A stretch of 64,000 bases of DNA from Utricularia gibba (lineage: Eukaryota; Streptophyta; Magnoliopsida; Lamiales; Lentibulariaceae), in the NCBI GenBank assembly GCA_002189035.1, contig CM007990.1, forward strand, positions 4,278,001 to 4,342,000, read 5' to 3'. The position numbers and the translations under genes were made by a program. Shown one piece after another: positions 1 to 10,358 of this stretch. How positions within the stretch are numbered: the stretch's first letter is position 1; every line of letters begins with the position of its first letter. Under the pieces are notes generated by a model. It worked only from the letters and a program-made list of their open reading frames with translations, had not been told where the DNA came from and made no database searches.

Positions 1-199
1 AGGTTTTGTTTCGGATCGAGAAATTTTCTGTGAATTCCTTTTCTGTGAGGGTTGCTAATCTTTTTGTTTGATCGAAGGTTTCTGAATTCGATAGTCTAGA
101 AGTTGGTTGAATTGTAGGAAGTTCAACGGTTTAGATTCTCCTCTCTTCTTGTGTTGTTACTTTTATTGTGCCTGTTTAATCTTGAATCGGTACCAGAAA

Positions 200-1155
200 A
201 TGGTGGATTCGATGAACTTGCACGTGCAGCATCCGCAGCATCTACCTCAGGTAATCAACTTTCCTCAGGATCATATGTTTGCATCACAGCTGGGTCATAT
301 CATTTATGTTGGACCTCAATCTATTCAGATGAATCCTGGATACGATAATTGGATTCTTCCGCTGGAGTTTCAGAAACCGAACCCTAGCTTTGGGGCTTGG
401 AAGCCGCCGCAAGCTGGGTTGAAAAGGTCAATGGGTCCAAGGGTCAACAGGGACGGCAAGAGGTATAACGGTAAGGGGAGGACGCAGGTTCATAAGTCGC
501 TGAACAGGAAATCTGTTGATTATAATTCTATGTTGGTGAATGATTTGCAGCATCGGGGTGTGCTGAAGCCTAGAAATTTCCTCCCCCGAGCACCAATCCT
601 CGTCGGAAGAGCTTTGGTAACGATAGCGTTGTTCCTTTTGCTCCTAGAAACACCACTTCTTTCTTAATCAGGTCAAAGGGAAGACGCGGGAACGCGCCTT
701 CAGTTACCCCATCTCCACAAACTCCCGCTGTATTTCCAACCCCGAAGTTCTCGCCTTTGCCGGACGCTTTGGTAAACAAGGCAGAGGAAGCGTGGGGCAT
801 TGATGGCTATGGCTCTATGAATGGGCTGATCAGGTTGAAAACACAAGGGCATGAGCCCCCTGTCGAGGTGCAAGTAGACGATGAGGATGTGGGAGAAATG
901 GAGTCAAGCGAAAGTGATGTGGAACAACATGTTGAGATGGAGAAGCGTGTGGATCAGGATCTCAGTAGGTTCGAAATGGTACTCAATCCCACATCGATGA
1001 TCAGAAAAATGGACGACCAAGACACTCATCTGGCTCATCTGCAGGAGGAGAACTCGATTCTGAAGGAAAAGGTGGTAATGATTGAAAGAGAGATGGAAGA
1101 GCTGAGGGCGAAGATGGATCTTTTTGGCACAAAAGAAAACGGACGAGAGCAATGA
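200..1155 (+). CDS. Plant-conserved coiled-coil protein (PRLI-interacting factor A-like), one apparent frameshift
   Basis: A hypothetical plant protein of about 318 residues. It starts at the ATG at 200 (MVDSMNLHVQ); the reading frame is open upstream, but an acceptor-like CAG at 193-195 suggests the exon begins just before. The N-terminal half is basic and Gly/Arg rich. The centre carries PFAPRNTTSFLIRSKG (about 627-675), a block I remember as typical of a land-plant family annotated as PRLI-interacting factor A. The C-terminus has a heptad-like coiled coil (DDQDTHLAHLQEENSILKEK, about 1012-1071). The first part (frame of 200) and the second part (frame of 757) join only if one base is added near 571-577 (AGAAATTT); this looks like a consensus deletion. 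Function is unknown. The family name is from memory and less sure than the gene itself. Confidence 0.68.
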
Positions 1156-1559
1156 AACTCATTGCAGCATCAGATGAATCATTGCACCTTCAGTGGAAGC
1201 AGCAGGTGCATGGAATAGGAACTGGTGATTGGAGTATCATCAGATCGCAACTTCACTACGTTGTCATTAGCCAAGAAAACACCAGCTTTTTTTCCCTTAA
1301 ATTTCTCATGTAACTTAGTATTTATTTCAAGTATTGAAAACTGTACTAAATTGTTCGCCCTCTGTCCCCTTGGTTGTCACGCTGGTTTATAATATGCAAA
1401 TAGTGATTTTTTCCCCGCATAAATTAATATTAAAAATGTATAGAATCCGATGCTCAGTTATTGCAATAATATTATTCTGATACAATGCTAACCAAAATTG
1501 ATATCATCTGTTTGGAATTTCAGTAAAATTTAAAACCATCAAATTCCGATGCGGGAAGT
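1156..1559. other. 3' flank of the coiled-coil gene
   Basis: This stretch holds the probable 3' untranslated region, with T-rich sequence near 1288-1330, and then AT-rich spacer. I see no gene in it. Confidence 0.5.
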
Positions 1560-2330
1560 TGAACGCCGTTATTGGGCCCATTGGGCCTGTGAAAAAACGC
1601 GAGAAAAGATGGGCATGGAGTAGGCCGGCGTGTCGCCTGATGCCCGACTTGTGAAGATTGATTTGCAGGGCTGCTGCTGAATTCTGAGTTGTGAGCGCGA
1701 ACGCTCACCCTAACTGATTCTGACGCCGCTGCTAATGGGGTTTCCGTTTTGTTGTTCATTTTGGGGACCTCGAAACTTGTGTATTCTCTTGATATTAACT
1801 TTTTTCCCGTCTCTAGTATCTACCAGCTTTTGGGTTGGCAGGCAGGTTCTCCTTCTGGGACAATGGAAAAAAGCTTACACCTGTTTATCAATCAATCTCT
1901 CCCCCCCCCGGCCCCCCCTTTTTCCACCAGTAGTGGAATCGGAATCCATCCACCATCAATCTCGCAACTGCACTGTTCTATCTATCCCATCTTTGCAGAT
2001 TAGGAACTGCTGTTCTCGATCCGCGAAGCCCTGCAGCGGAGGAGAGCAATATGCGGGGGACGCTGATATCTCGGCGCGGTGGTCCATGAGTAGTAGAAGA
2101 AGGAAAAAAGAGGAGTGGGGGGGACCGGAAACTAAACTCTGAGGTTAGGTTCCTTGGGGAGAAAGTGAAGGGCTTTTAAAGTCGATAGACATCAAGACAC
2201 AACTGCTACATCGCAGCAGCGCGCCCACTGGGGAAGAAGAGAAGAGAAGAGAAGATGGAGAGGGAGACTCAGACTGCCAGTGGACCCAATCCCATCAACC
2301 CTCAAACTCCCCTTTGACTGTGAAACCTTG
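1560..2330. other. GC-rich island without a recognisable ORF
   Basis: About 770 bases of mixed, gene-like composition between AT-rich flanks. Open frames up to 135 codons exist (1735-2142), but none resembles a family I know and two overlapping frames are equally open. A perfect 7-bp stem with a 4-base loop lies at 1691-1708 (GTGAGCG CGAA CGCTCAC). It could be a first exon and leader of a gene whose body is lost, a non-coding transcript, or a decayed gene. Confidence 0.4.
1573..1587. promoter_or_regulatory. Paired site II (TGGGCC) elements
   Basis: Two TGGGCC-type elements sit back to back at 1573-1587 (TGGGCCCA followed by TTGGGCC). In plants such pairs are TCP-binding site II promoter elements of housekeeping genes. 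They mark the left edge of the GC-rich island that follows. No protein gene I can recognise lies immediately downstream. Confidence 0.55.
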
Positions 2331-5300
2331 GAACTACTTAGCCTAGGCTACGCATCATTTACTATATCGGATAACCTTGTAATAGGAGTATTTTGCTTCT
2401 AAATTTGATATAAATTCAAGATTTCTAAGCTGCATGATTTCTCGTTTTTTAGATTTTCATACTTTTTGATACCAAAAATGAGAAATTTATTAAATATATT
2501 CGTATTTAAAAGATAAATTTAGTTATTAAGAAATAATTTAACCACAATATTATAATTAGATATTAGACATTATCAACCAAGCTAATGTCTAATACATAGA
2601 ATAACAAAGATAAGTTGACATAATGTACCATCATCTATAATTGAAATAAAAAGTCGAGCTACTTGAAAGATTGTGTTAATTTTGTGTTGCTATTTATAGT
2701 AACATACAAACTTACTCATTTTAGATCACACACAACATTTTAAAAAAAATCCAATCACCAAAATACATCATTTTCTTTCTCATATATTGCAAAGAAGAAG
2801 AAAAAGATAAAGAATGCAATAAAAATGTTGTGCTATCTTACAAATCATGATAATTTTCTTACAAAATATCGTTTTAAAACTAGTTTTGAGTCGATCATGT
2901 TGAACATGAATGTTTGGTGGATAGATGAAGCTTTGGTGATCGAAATATAAACTTATGTTAGACTTGAAGAAACAATTCCCATAATTTAGAGTTTAGGATT
3001 TAGAATATGATATTGATAAAAAAAAATATATCTTAAATTTGTTTTATGTTCAAGAGTCAAATAGGGTAGTTTTTACATCACAGGAGAAGACTGCACAATT
3101 TGGTGGTACAATTATCTGAATTGGTCCGAGAGAATTGAATTATTGAAACTAATTATTAGTCCACAATTTGTTTGTTTGTTACCCCCGAGAATTTGGGGAT
3201 GAGGAGTCCGAATGGAGACAGTTGAGAGTACGAGGGCAATCAATAAATTACCACACCGTCAGCTACGGTAAAAAAAAGCGTCCTTTTTTACGGAGGTAAA
3301 AAAAGTGGGTAGCTCTCAGCTCAGCTCAGCTCAGGGCATTATTTACCGTTCCGTGGACTGCGCTGCTATTTACTGACTGTTGAGGCGCAGTAAGTGACTT
3401 CAGTTTTTGACGTAGGAGGGGGGACCATTGGGAGGGCACGGCCCCCTACACCCCCCCTCTTCAATACATTGACGGATGGAGGGACGACCTCAGCACAATT
3501 AAAACGTCACTCTTGATTAAATTAAATTAAATTAATATAATAAATAATACACGAAATAATTCGCTAGCCAGGCCTTATGAAGAGACATTCCATGTGCTCA
3601 TAATCCCCTTTAGGCTCGTACTTGCTAAAAATAAAAACACACACCGAGATAGATTTCATTTGAGAAATCTAAGAAATGGTGTAAGTATTTTAGGAGAATT
3701 TCACATTGACTACGATTATTTTAGAGAAGCTAGTGATATCATTTATATAGATGTAACTTTACTAATCGTATATAAGGCATTTTATTTAGAATGAAAGAAT
3801 GTAAAACCATTAATATTGATAATCCAAAACGAATAATATAGTTTAGGCAAGGTGAGCGTGACATAATTTTTTCATGTTTGATGATAAAATTAATTGTGCA
3901 AACTTTGTACGAGTGCTTTTATTGACAATAATGGACCTTACTTGGAAATCACATAAATTTTATGATAAGGGAATCATTTATAAAATTATTAAATATAAAA
4001 AACGTAAAATCGTGAGATTTAGATATTTTTAAAAAAACAAAATGTGAATTAAGTTACTAGATTGTTGTCTCTGCAATCTAAATAAATGGCATTTTTATCC
4101 TAAAATGCAACAAGTTATAATATGATCAAGTTAAGAGATGGCAATCATTTGATGGGGTTATTTTTGTGATGCACAAAAGTGAATGATGCGGCTTATTCAT
4201 TAATGACATGCCCATATGGAGGGGGACAACATCCACCATAATAGTAATAATGGGACTGGTATTACTCATAATAATAGAAATAAAAATAGTACTTGCACGT
4301 GGGTGGCGGAAGATCGGTAGGCAATAAAAACGTGCCATTATTGAAGATCATGCCACTAGACCCTCTCGTCTCCTCTCGTCTCTAGTACATCATCCACATT
4401 ACAATATTAGACATGATTTTGCTTCTACACCATTCATTCCTTGCTTGTATTTTGAATCTTTTAAAGACGTTAGTTCGTGTTAAAATTTACAAACGAATTT
4501 CGCATACTTGAGTCGATAATTCGATGTCGACTGTGCTCTATAAAATTTCCTAATTTGTCATTTGTATAAACTAATGTTCTTTTTTCATATAGTTTCTCGA
4601 GAATTACTTTTCGAAAATGCATTCAAAAAATTAAAATTTAAGTAGCGTTCTAAAAATATTTTGAAAGCTATTTTATTTTTTTTAATTATTTTTAAAAAGT
4701 AAAAATAAAAAATTACTCCTTAATTTTTGTAATATAATTTCAAAAGTATTTTTGATATAATTAATTTTACAATTGATACTGTTCTTGATCACAATTATTT
4801 TTTTTGAAAAATAGAAATAATGTTAAAAAAATTTTAGAATAGAAAATTAGGGTTTTTTTTAATTGTTTCTAAATTTTAAATTTTTTGAAGTAAAACTTGT
4901 ATATATTTAATAATAAAAATATTTTTTACCAAAAATAGAAATTATTTAAAACAGAGGGTAAAGCACACTTAAGCAGTGAGGGATGGACATGTTTAGAAAA
5001 ATAATTGGAATCAAATAAAGCCGATGAAGTGTGGGATTGGTAATTAAGCCACTCCAATAATAATTAAATTTGTGTGAATAGATTTTGTTACTAAATATGA
5101 GTTAATTCTAAATAGAAATTTAATTATTTTTATTTTTAAAAAATTACAATACTTAAACTTCTCTTCTATTAACATTATTTAAAAATTGATTTTGAAGAAA
5201 TTGAGAACCTATTTATAAACATAATTTCTTAAATTTCTAATCTTCAAACGTTTAGTAGTAAAATTATAAATTCATATTCTATAATTAAACTTAAAAACTA

Positions 5301-6649
5301 TTGAATTTCTTAACTATCGCTATTTTATTATTAAATAAAAATTAATTAGGAAAATATATATTTTTTAATTTTTATTTACTTTAAAAATATATTTAATTGA
5401 TTCTATTTTCATAATTTTCATAATTAAAAATACAGTAAATAATTAGAATTCTAAATTGGATTGGGTGATTTAGGCTGCTCCACTTGGCAAAAGTAATCCC
5501 AACCTCACAATCCAAGTCAACCAAAGAGCTTTGATTTCAAGGAATCTATTTATAATTAAAATATTCCCTATTTTTCTCCTCCATTACTAACCATTGGAAA
5601 ATAGACATAGTATCCTTTAGTCATACATCCACATTAAATCATTTTGGATTGAATCGAATTCAATAATTTTTAATTTATTTAAAAAATTGAAAAAATAAAA
5701 AATATTATTTAAACAAATTGAATCTATTTTTAAATTTAATCATGAATTTGATTAGTATCCTCTTGATATTATTCATCGGCCCCTCTTTATTACAATGCGA
5801 AGTGATGCATATTATATATTTTGTAGACCTTGAAAAAATCCCCCCCATGCATTTACAGCGGCCTTTTTACTTTTTACAGCGGATGGGGTTTGTAAAAAGT
5901 CGTTTTTACCGCAGGTCAAAGACGTTTTATTAACCACTTGTACTTATTTCACCTTGGATTTTAACCCGAAGCGGATTCGGTAATCTCGCCGTGGATTGGT
6001 CGTAATTAGGTCAGCAATTAGTTTTAACTTTTTTTTTGGTTTTTTAATTATAAAGAAAAATTTCCACAAACTAAGAAAATTGGTCACTCGTTTGAGTGCA
6101 TAATAAAAGTGGACATCGTATGTTTAAAAAATTGATCTTAACGTATTAGTATACACAATTTAGATTAATGTCACAGGACGTGTTTTATTGTAATTTTGTC
6201 GGGGAAATAATTTATGACGTAATTTTCGTGGTTAAAGAAATATTAAAAATATGCGTGAATTTGAATAAATTAAAAAAAGGGACAGGACGAGGATTTGTTG
6301 AAGGGGAGGGGACAAGATCCCCGCTGAATCCGGAACCTCCAGACCGGGACGGTCTACGTACGGTTTTCTTGTATCTATGTAAAAGAAAATAATTTATTAA
6401 TGTCTATTTTTAATTACTTCACTTATCTTAAATAATTCTGACCACAACACTGTCGCCCGGCCCTTCACATTTTCTGGGAGCACGTGCGTGCCAGATCTCT
6501 CAGTAATACATGTTTTTTTCAATAGAAAAAAAATAAAAATTAACATATTAAATCATGATTTAAAACTATGAAATGGGAGTATTTGGAGGCTTAAGTATGT
6601 GATTAATTATGTAAGAGATGTATTATTTGGATAGAAATAAATTTTATTT
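2331..6649. other. AT-rich intergenic DNA
   Basis: Over 4 kb of strongly AT-rich spacer with no supported gene. It includes a short CAGCT tandem run (about 3314-3333), a GC-richer patch at 3180-3480, and a hairpin at 5869-5900. Open frames here are short and unrelated to known proteins. Old transposon debris is likely, but I can define no element. Confidence 0.6.
5869..5900. repeat. Perfect 10-bp inverted repeat
   Basis: ACTTTTTACA at 5869-5878 and TGTAAAAAGT at 5891-5900 are perfect reverse complements around a 12-base loop. The words ACAGCGG and TTTTTAC recur around the hairpin. It may be the end of a small inverted-repeat element. Confidence 0.55.
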
Positions 6650-6652
6650 TTT

Positions 6653-7194
6653 TATATATATACACTTTTTTTCTGTCTCTCTCTCCTCACATGCAATAGG
6701 ACATGGAGCGCCGCTTCCGCTAACCTCTCCTGTCTCTCTCTTCTCCGGCTGGGAGCTGCAAATTTGCAGACTTGCTTCTTCTGTCACCTGCAACAAATTT
6801 CTGATCTTTCTTTCTTCCTTGGACCCAGAGGACTATCCTTCATTTTCACCTTCGGTATAACAGCAGGATCTGCGATTTACACAGATGGATGGATATGCGT
6901 GAAGATCAGAGGGATTTTCTCTTCCATGAGAAAGAAAAGCAGTGGTGGGTATTTGGGGGTAGAAGAATAGATGGGAGGAGGGTAAATGCAGAGAAGTAAA
7001 TGAAAGTTTCGATTTTGTCTGCAGGTGGTGAAAAGGGGAGCCCGGGTTTAAAGCTGATAGCCTCTGGTTAGATAAACTTTTCTGGTTGCTCGTGATTTGT
7101 CATCTCTGGAGGAGGAAGAACCCCACTGAGTCTGATTCGCCCACTGTTGCTGCTGCGGTTCTCTATGTGAGTTTCGCTGGTTGAGGGATCTGAT
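6653..7194 (+). promoter_or_regulatory. ARF3 core promoter and AUG-rich leader
   Basis: A TATATATATA run at 6653-6662 is a plausible TATA box. The following leader is CT-rich (6671-6690, 6730-6745). If it is unspliced it contains at least ten upstream ATGs (for example 6691, 6703, 6885, 6889, 6926, 6971, 6986, 7000, 7165). The longest upstream frame is 36 codons (6889-6999), and its TAA is followed directly by the ATG of a 23-codon frame (7000-7071). Leader uORFs that reduce translation are known for Arabidopsis ETTIN. An intron within the leader is possible. Confidence 0.6.
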
Positions 7195-10133
7195 ATGGTT
7201 TCTGGGCTTATCGATCTCAACACCGTCAACGATGAAGACGATGCGACGGCGGCTGCGCCGGAGAGGTCCTCCTCCGAGGTCTGTATGGAGCTGTGGCACG
7301 CCTGTGCTGGGCCTTTGATCTCTCTTCCGAAGAAGGGAAGCGCCGTCGTGTATCTTCCTCAGGAGCAGTTTGAGCTTCCGTCGGAGAACTCCCCCGCCGC
7401 CGACGGCCATCAACTTCCACCTCATGTTTTTTGCCGCGTCGTCGATGTGAAGCTCCATGTAGTGAAATTGCTTCCTTTTTTTGCCGCAGTTGATTTTGGG
7501 CCCTCTGAGTCCTTTTATGAACTTTGATCTGTTTCCCTTTGCAGGTGGAATCGGAATACGACGAGGTCTATGCTCAAGTTTCGCTTCTTCCAGATCAACA
7601 GGTACCTGAAAAATGCATAGAATTACACAGTCTCACGCTCAATAACGATTTCTTTTGCTTACACTGAAAAGTAGGCTTTGCAAGATCATGACTCCATTTG
7701 AAAAAATGGGGAAAGCTTGCATTTTTATGCGACCCAATTGACGGCTTTTGATCTATCTTGACTGGAAATGTTTACCTTATAATGTGGATTCTGGCAGATT
7801 GAGCGTGAATGGAAGGAAGGCACACTGGAAACTCATGCTGAAGATGAAGTTCTTGATACTCCTGTTAAGGCTCTGACACCCCATATGTTCTGTAAAACAC
7901 TCACAGCATCGGATACCAGTACTCATGGTGGATTTTCTGTTCCTCGTCGTGCTGCTGAGGACTGCTTTCCTCCTCTGGTATTCCCAGTCATACATACTAA
8001 GATCGCAACAAACCACATTCCCGATTGTCTAAATTCTGAATCTGCTTTGACCTTCTATGTAGGATTACAAACAACAGAGACCTTCCCAGGAGCTTGTTGC
8101 TAGAGATCTGCATGGGACTGAGTGGAAGTTCCGGCATATTTACCGAGGCAAGTTTTCAGTTTCTGATCCCAGTGATTGTAACTTTGCTGACTGTTTGACT
8201 TGTAAAACAGGTCAGCCTAGAAGGCATTTGCTGACTACTGGTTGGAGTGCCTTTGTCAATAAGAAGAAGCTTGTGTCTGGAGATGCAGTGCTCTTCCTAA
8301 GGTTGGCACACTTACACATGATTCATCTTATTGAAACTTATAGCATTTCAGGGTGATAAAGACACCGAAGATCCCTGGAAATAGCTGTTCACCTTTATGC
8401 TCTTTCAACAGTAGAATTAACTGTAATACACTGCTGCAGAGGTGGTGATGGTGAACTCCGGCTTGGAGTTCGGAGAGCCGGGCAAGCAAAACCTGGTGCA
8501 TCAGTTCGCCCCCCAAAGTCTCATTTCAATGGTAGCATTGCTTCTGTGGTGAAGGCAGTATCCAAACAGACTGCTTTTGATGTGTGCTATAATCCCAGGT
8601 AGTTATGCTCTGAGGCAGTTCCAAGAAATCATGTTTTCTCTACCATTAGGAAGACTCTCTGATCAGTCTTCAGCCTTGGCCGCAATTTTTAATCCGGGTT
8701 GATGCCTACGTTTACTGATATGCAGGGCTTGTTCTTCTGAAGTCATTGTGCCTTTTGCGAAATTCGCAAAGAGCCTTACTCAGCCATTTTCCTGTGGGAT
8801 GAGATTCAAAGTGCGATACGAGACAGAGGAATCTTCTGATAAAAGGTTGGTTGCTCGATAGATAGCCGAGTATTTCATGCAGACACATTCCACTCAAAAT
8901 AATTCATTCCAATTTCATCAGGAGCAGTGGTGTCATTGTTGGGGTTGGTGATGCTGACCCAGCCAGATGGCCATCTTCAAAGTGGAAGTGCTTGTTGGTG
9001 AGGATCTTGTTGGCATTTGCTATCAAATAAATTCTCATATTTGTTGAAAAGTTGCATATGAGTCCAAGGAAGCTTCTGCTTGCTTTATCCTTATGTGGCT
9101 TTCTGGCTTGATCACTTGCAGGTCAGATGGGATGATATGGATGCCAATCACATCAATCGAGTTTCACCATGGGAGATTGAAGTCTCTGGATCGGCTTGTG
9201 GTGCACCCAATGGCTTTGTACTGCCTGCCACTAAAAGAAGCCGCATTGTCTTTCATTCCTCAAAACCAGATCCTCCAGGTACTGGAGTCTGTAAAATTTA
9301 TCTTTGTAACAGATGCAGTTTGCTTCAAGTTTCGGGTTTGCTCAGATTGTGATGCAGACATCAGGGAGCCTTCAAGGTTCCAGAAGGTCTTGCAAGGTCA
9401 AGAAGTGTTCGGGTTCAGAAGTCCATATGCTGGAGCAGACGGCGCAAGGAAACATTCATTCGATCTTGGGTGCTATTCCAGATTAACCAGTGGCAGCATG
9501 GCACCAGATGGACCCTTCCAATACCACAAGGTCTTGCAAGGTCAAGAAACTACTTCGATCCAGTCATTTCGAAGAGGCCGAGAATTTGATCATACGAAGG
9601 AAAGCTCCACTGGAGGAGTTCAGGTCTTTAGGCATGGAAATAGTTGGACCTCAGTGTACAATACATCTGGACACCATGCATCATCAATCCCAAGAGTGTC
9701 TTCACCCTCGTCTGTGCTGCTACTGCAACAGCCTTCTACTCTTACTGCTCAATCATTCAGTCGCAGTTATAAGAGTGAGCTTGATGGCGAAAGCCCAGGT
9801 TTGCCACGATTTGTTTCTCAAAGAGATTCAAGGATGATGAATCACTCAAGGTTTGGTACTGGCCACGCCTACAGAAAGGGTTTAAACAGGGAAGAGGAGA
9901 GCCAAGCTGCTCTTGCAGAACCTCATCAGCTCTTTGGGATCCCCCTGAGCTTGACTACTAATGAAGAGCCTCTGATGAAGAGAAAGCATGAAGACACATT
10001 TTCGCTTTCTCCAGCCTTTGGTGCCAACAGCGACTCAGATCATGGAGTCAGTGAAAAAAATCTGTTCGAACCACGCTTGGTGGTAAGCGGATTAACGAAT
10101 CTGAGAGATCGCATGCTTGACATAGCTCTATGA
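7195..10133 (+). CDS. ARF3: Auxin response factor 3 (ETTIN)
   Basis: A nuclear transcription factor that binds auxin response elements and controls abaxial identity and gynoecium patterning. Ten exons: 7195-7458, 7545-7601, 7798-7977, 8063-8147, 8211-8301, 8440-8598, 8726-8845, 8922-8997, 9122-9278, 9358-10133. Phases agree throughout and give 654 residues (Arabidopsis ETT is about 608). The B3 DNA-binding domain runs from about residue 130 to 230 ([20 protein letters not shown], then [13 protein letters not shown]). The ARF dimerisation/middle domain follows to about 390. There is no C-terminal PB1 domain, as expected for ARF3, and the Ser-rich tail carries an LFG motif (HQLFGIPLS). Exon 10 holds two tasiR-ARF target sites. 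Intron 4 uses a GC donor (CGAG/GCAAGT). The reading frame is intact. Confidence 0.96.
9384..9404 (+). promoter_or_regulatory. tasiR-ARF target site A
   Basis: The 21 bases encode KVLQGQE within exon 10 of ARF3 and begin AAGGTCTTGCAAGG. They pair with the TAS3-derived tasiR-ARF (recalled as ending in GACCUUGUAAGACCUU) with essentially one wobble or mismatch. This is the conserved post-transcriptional control that restricts ARF3 to the abaxial side of organs. Confidence 0.93.
9528..9548 (+). promoter_or_regulatory. tasiR-ARF target site B
   Basis: This is an exact repeat of the 21-base site at 9384, 144 bases downstream and in the same frame, again encoding KVLQGQE. Two sites per ARF3 transcript is the known arrangement in angiosperms. 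Confidence 0.93.
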
Positions 10134-10358
10134 TATGGGCATGTTGCTGCCTGGTTCAAGTCTCACACAAAACTCTTTCAAACTATCTGCTATGCTTCAC
10201 ATGTTGTTGATTTACCTTCGTAATGGCATCTTGCGTTGAAATATTAGTGACATGGTGCAGTTCAAGCGCCATGAAACCATCGTCTTATCAGTATACATAT
10301 GTTCCTCGACAGGATTGTGTAAAGAACCAACATCAAAGTTCAAATTCATTCTCAGGCT

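Noticed and set aside
1735-2142. Open frames of 135 and 84 codons in the GC island
   Set aside because: They overlap in different frames, have no known relatives, and show no clear translation context.
3190-3230. A GATGAGGAGTCCGAATGG sequence resembling part of a hammerhead ribozyme
   Set aside because: The required CUGAUGA and GAAA core elements and stems are not present.
9490-9837. A 115-codon open frame inside ARF3
   Set aside because: It is an alternative frame of ARF3 exon 10.
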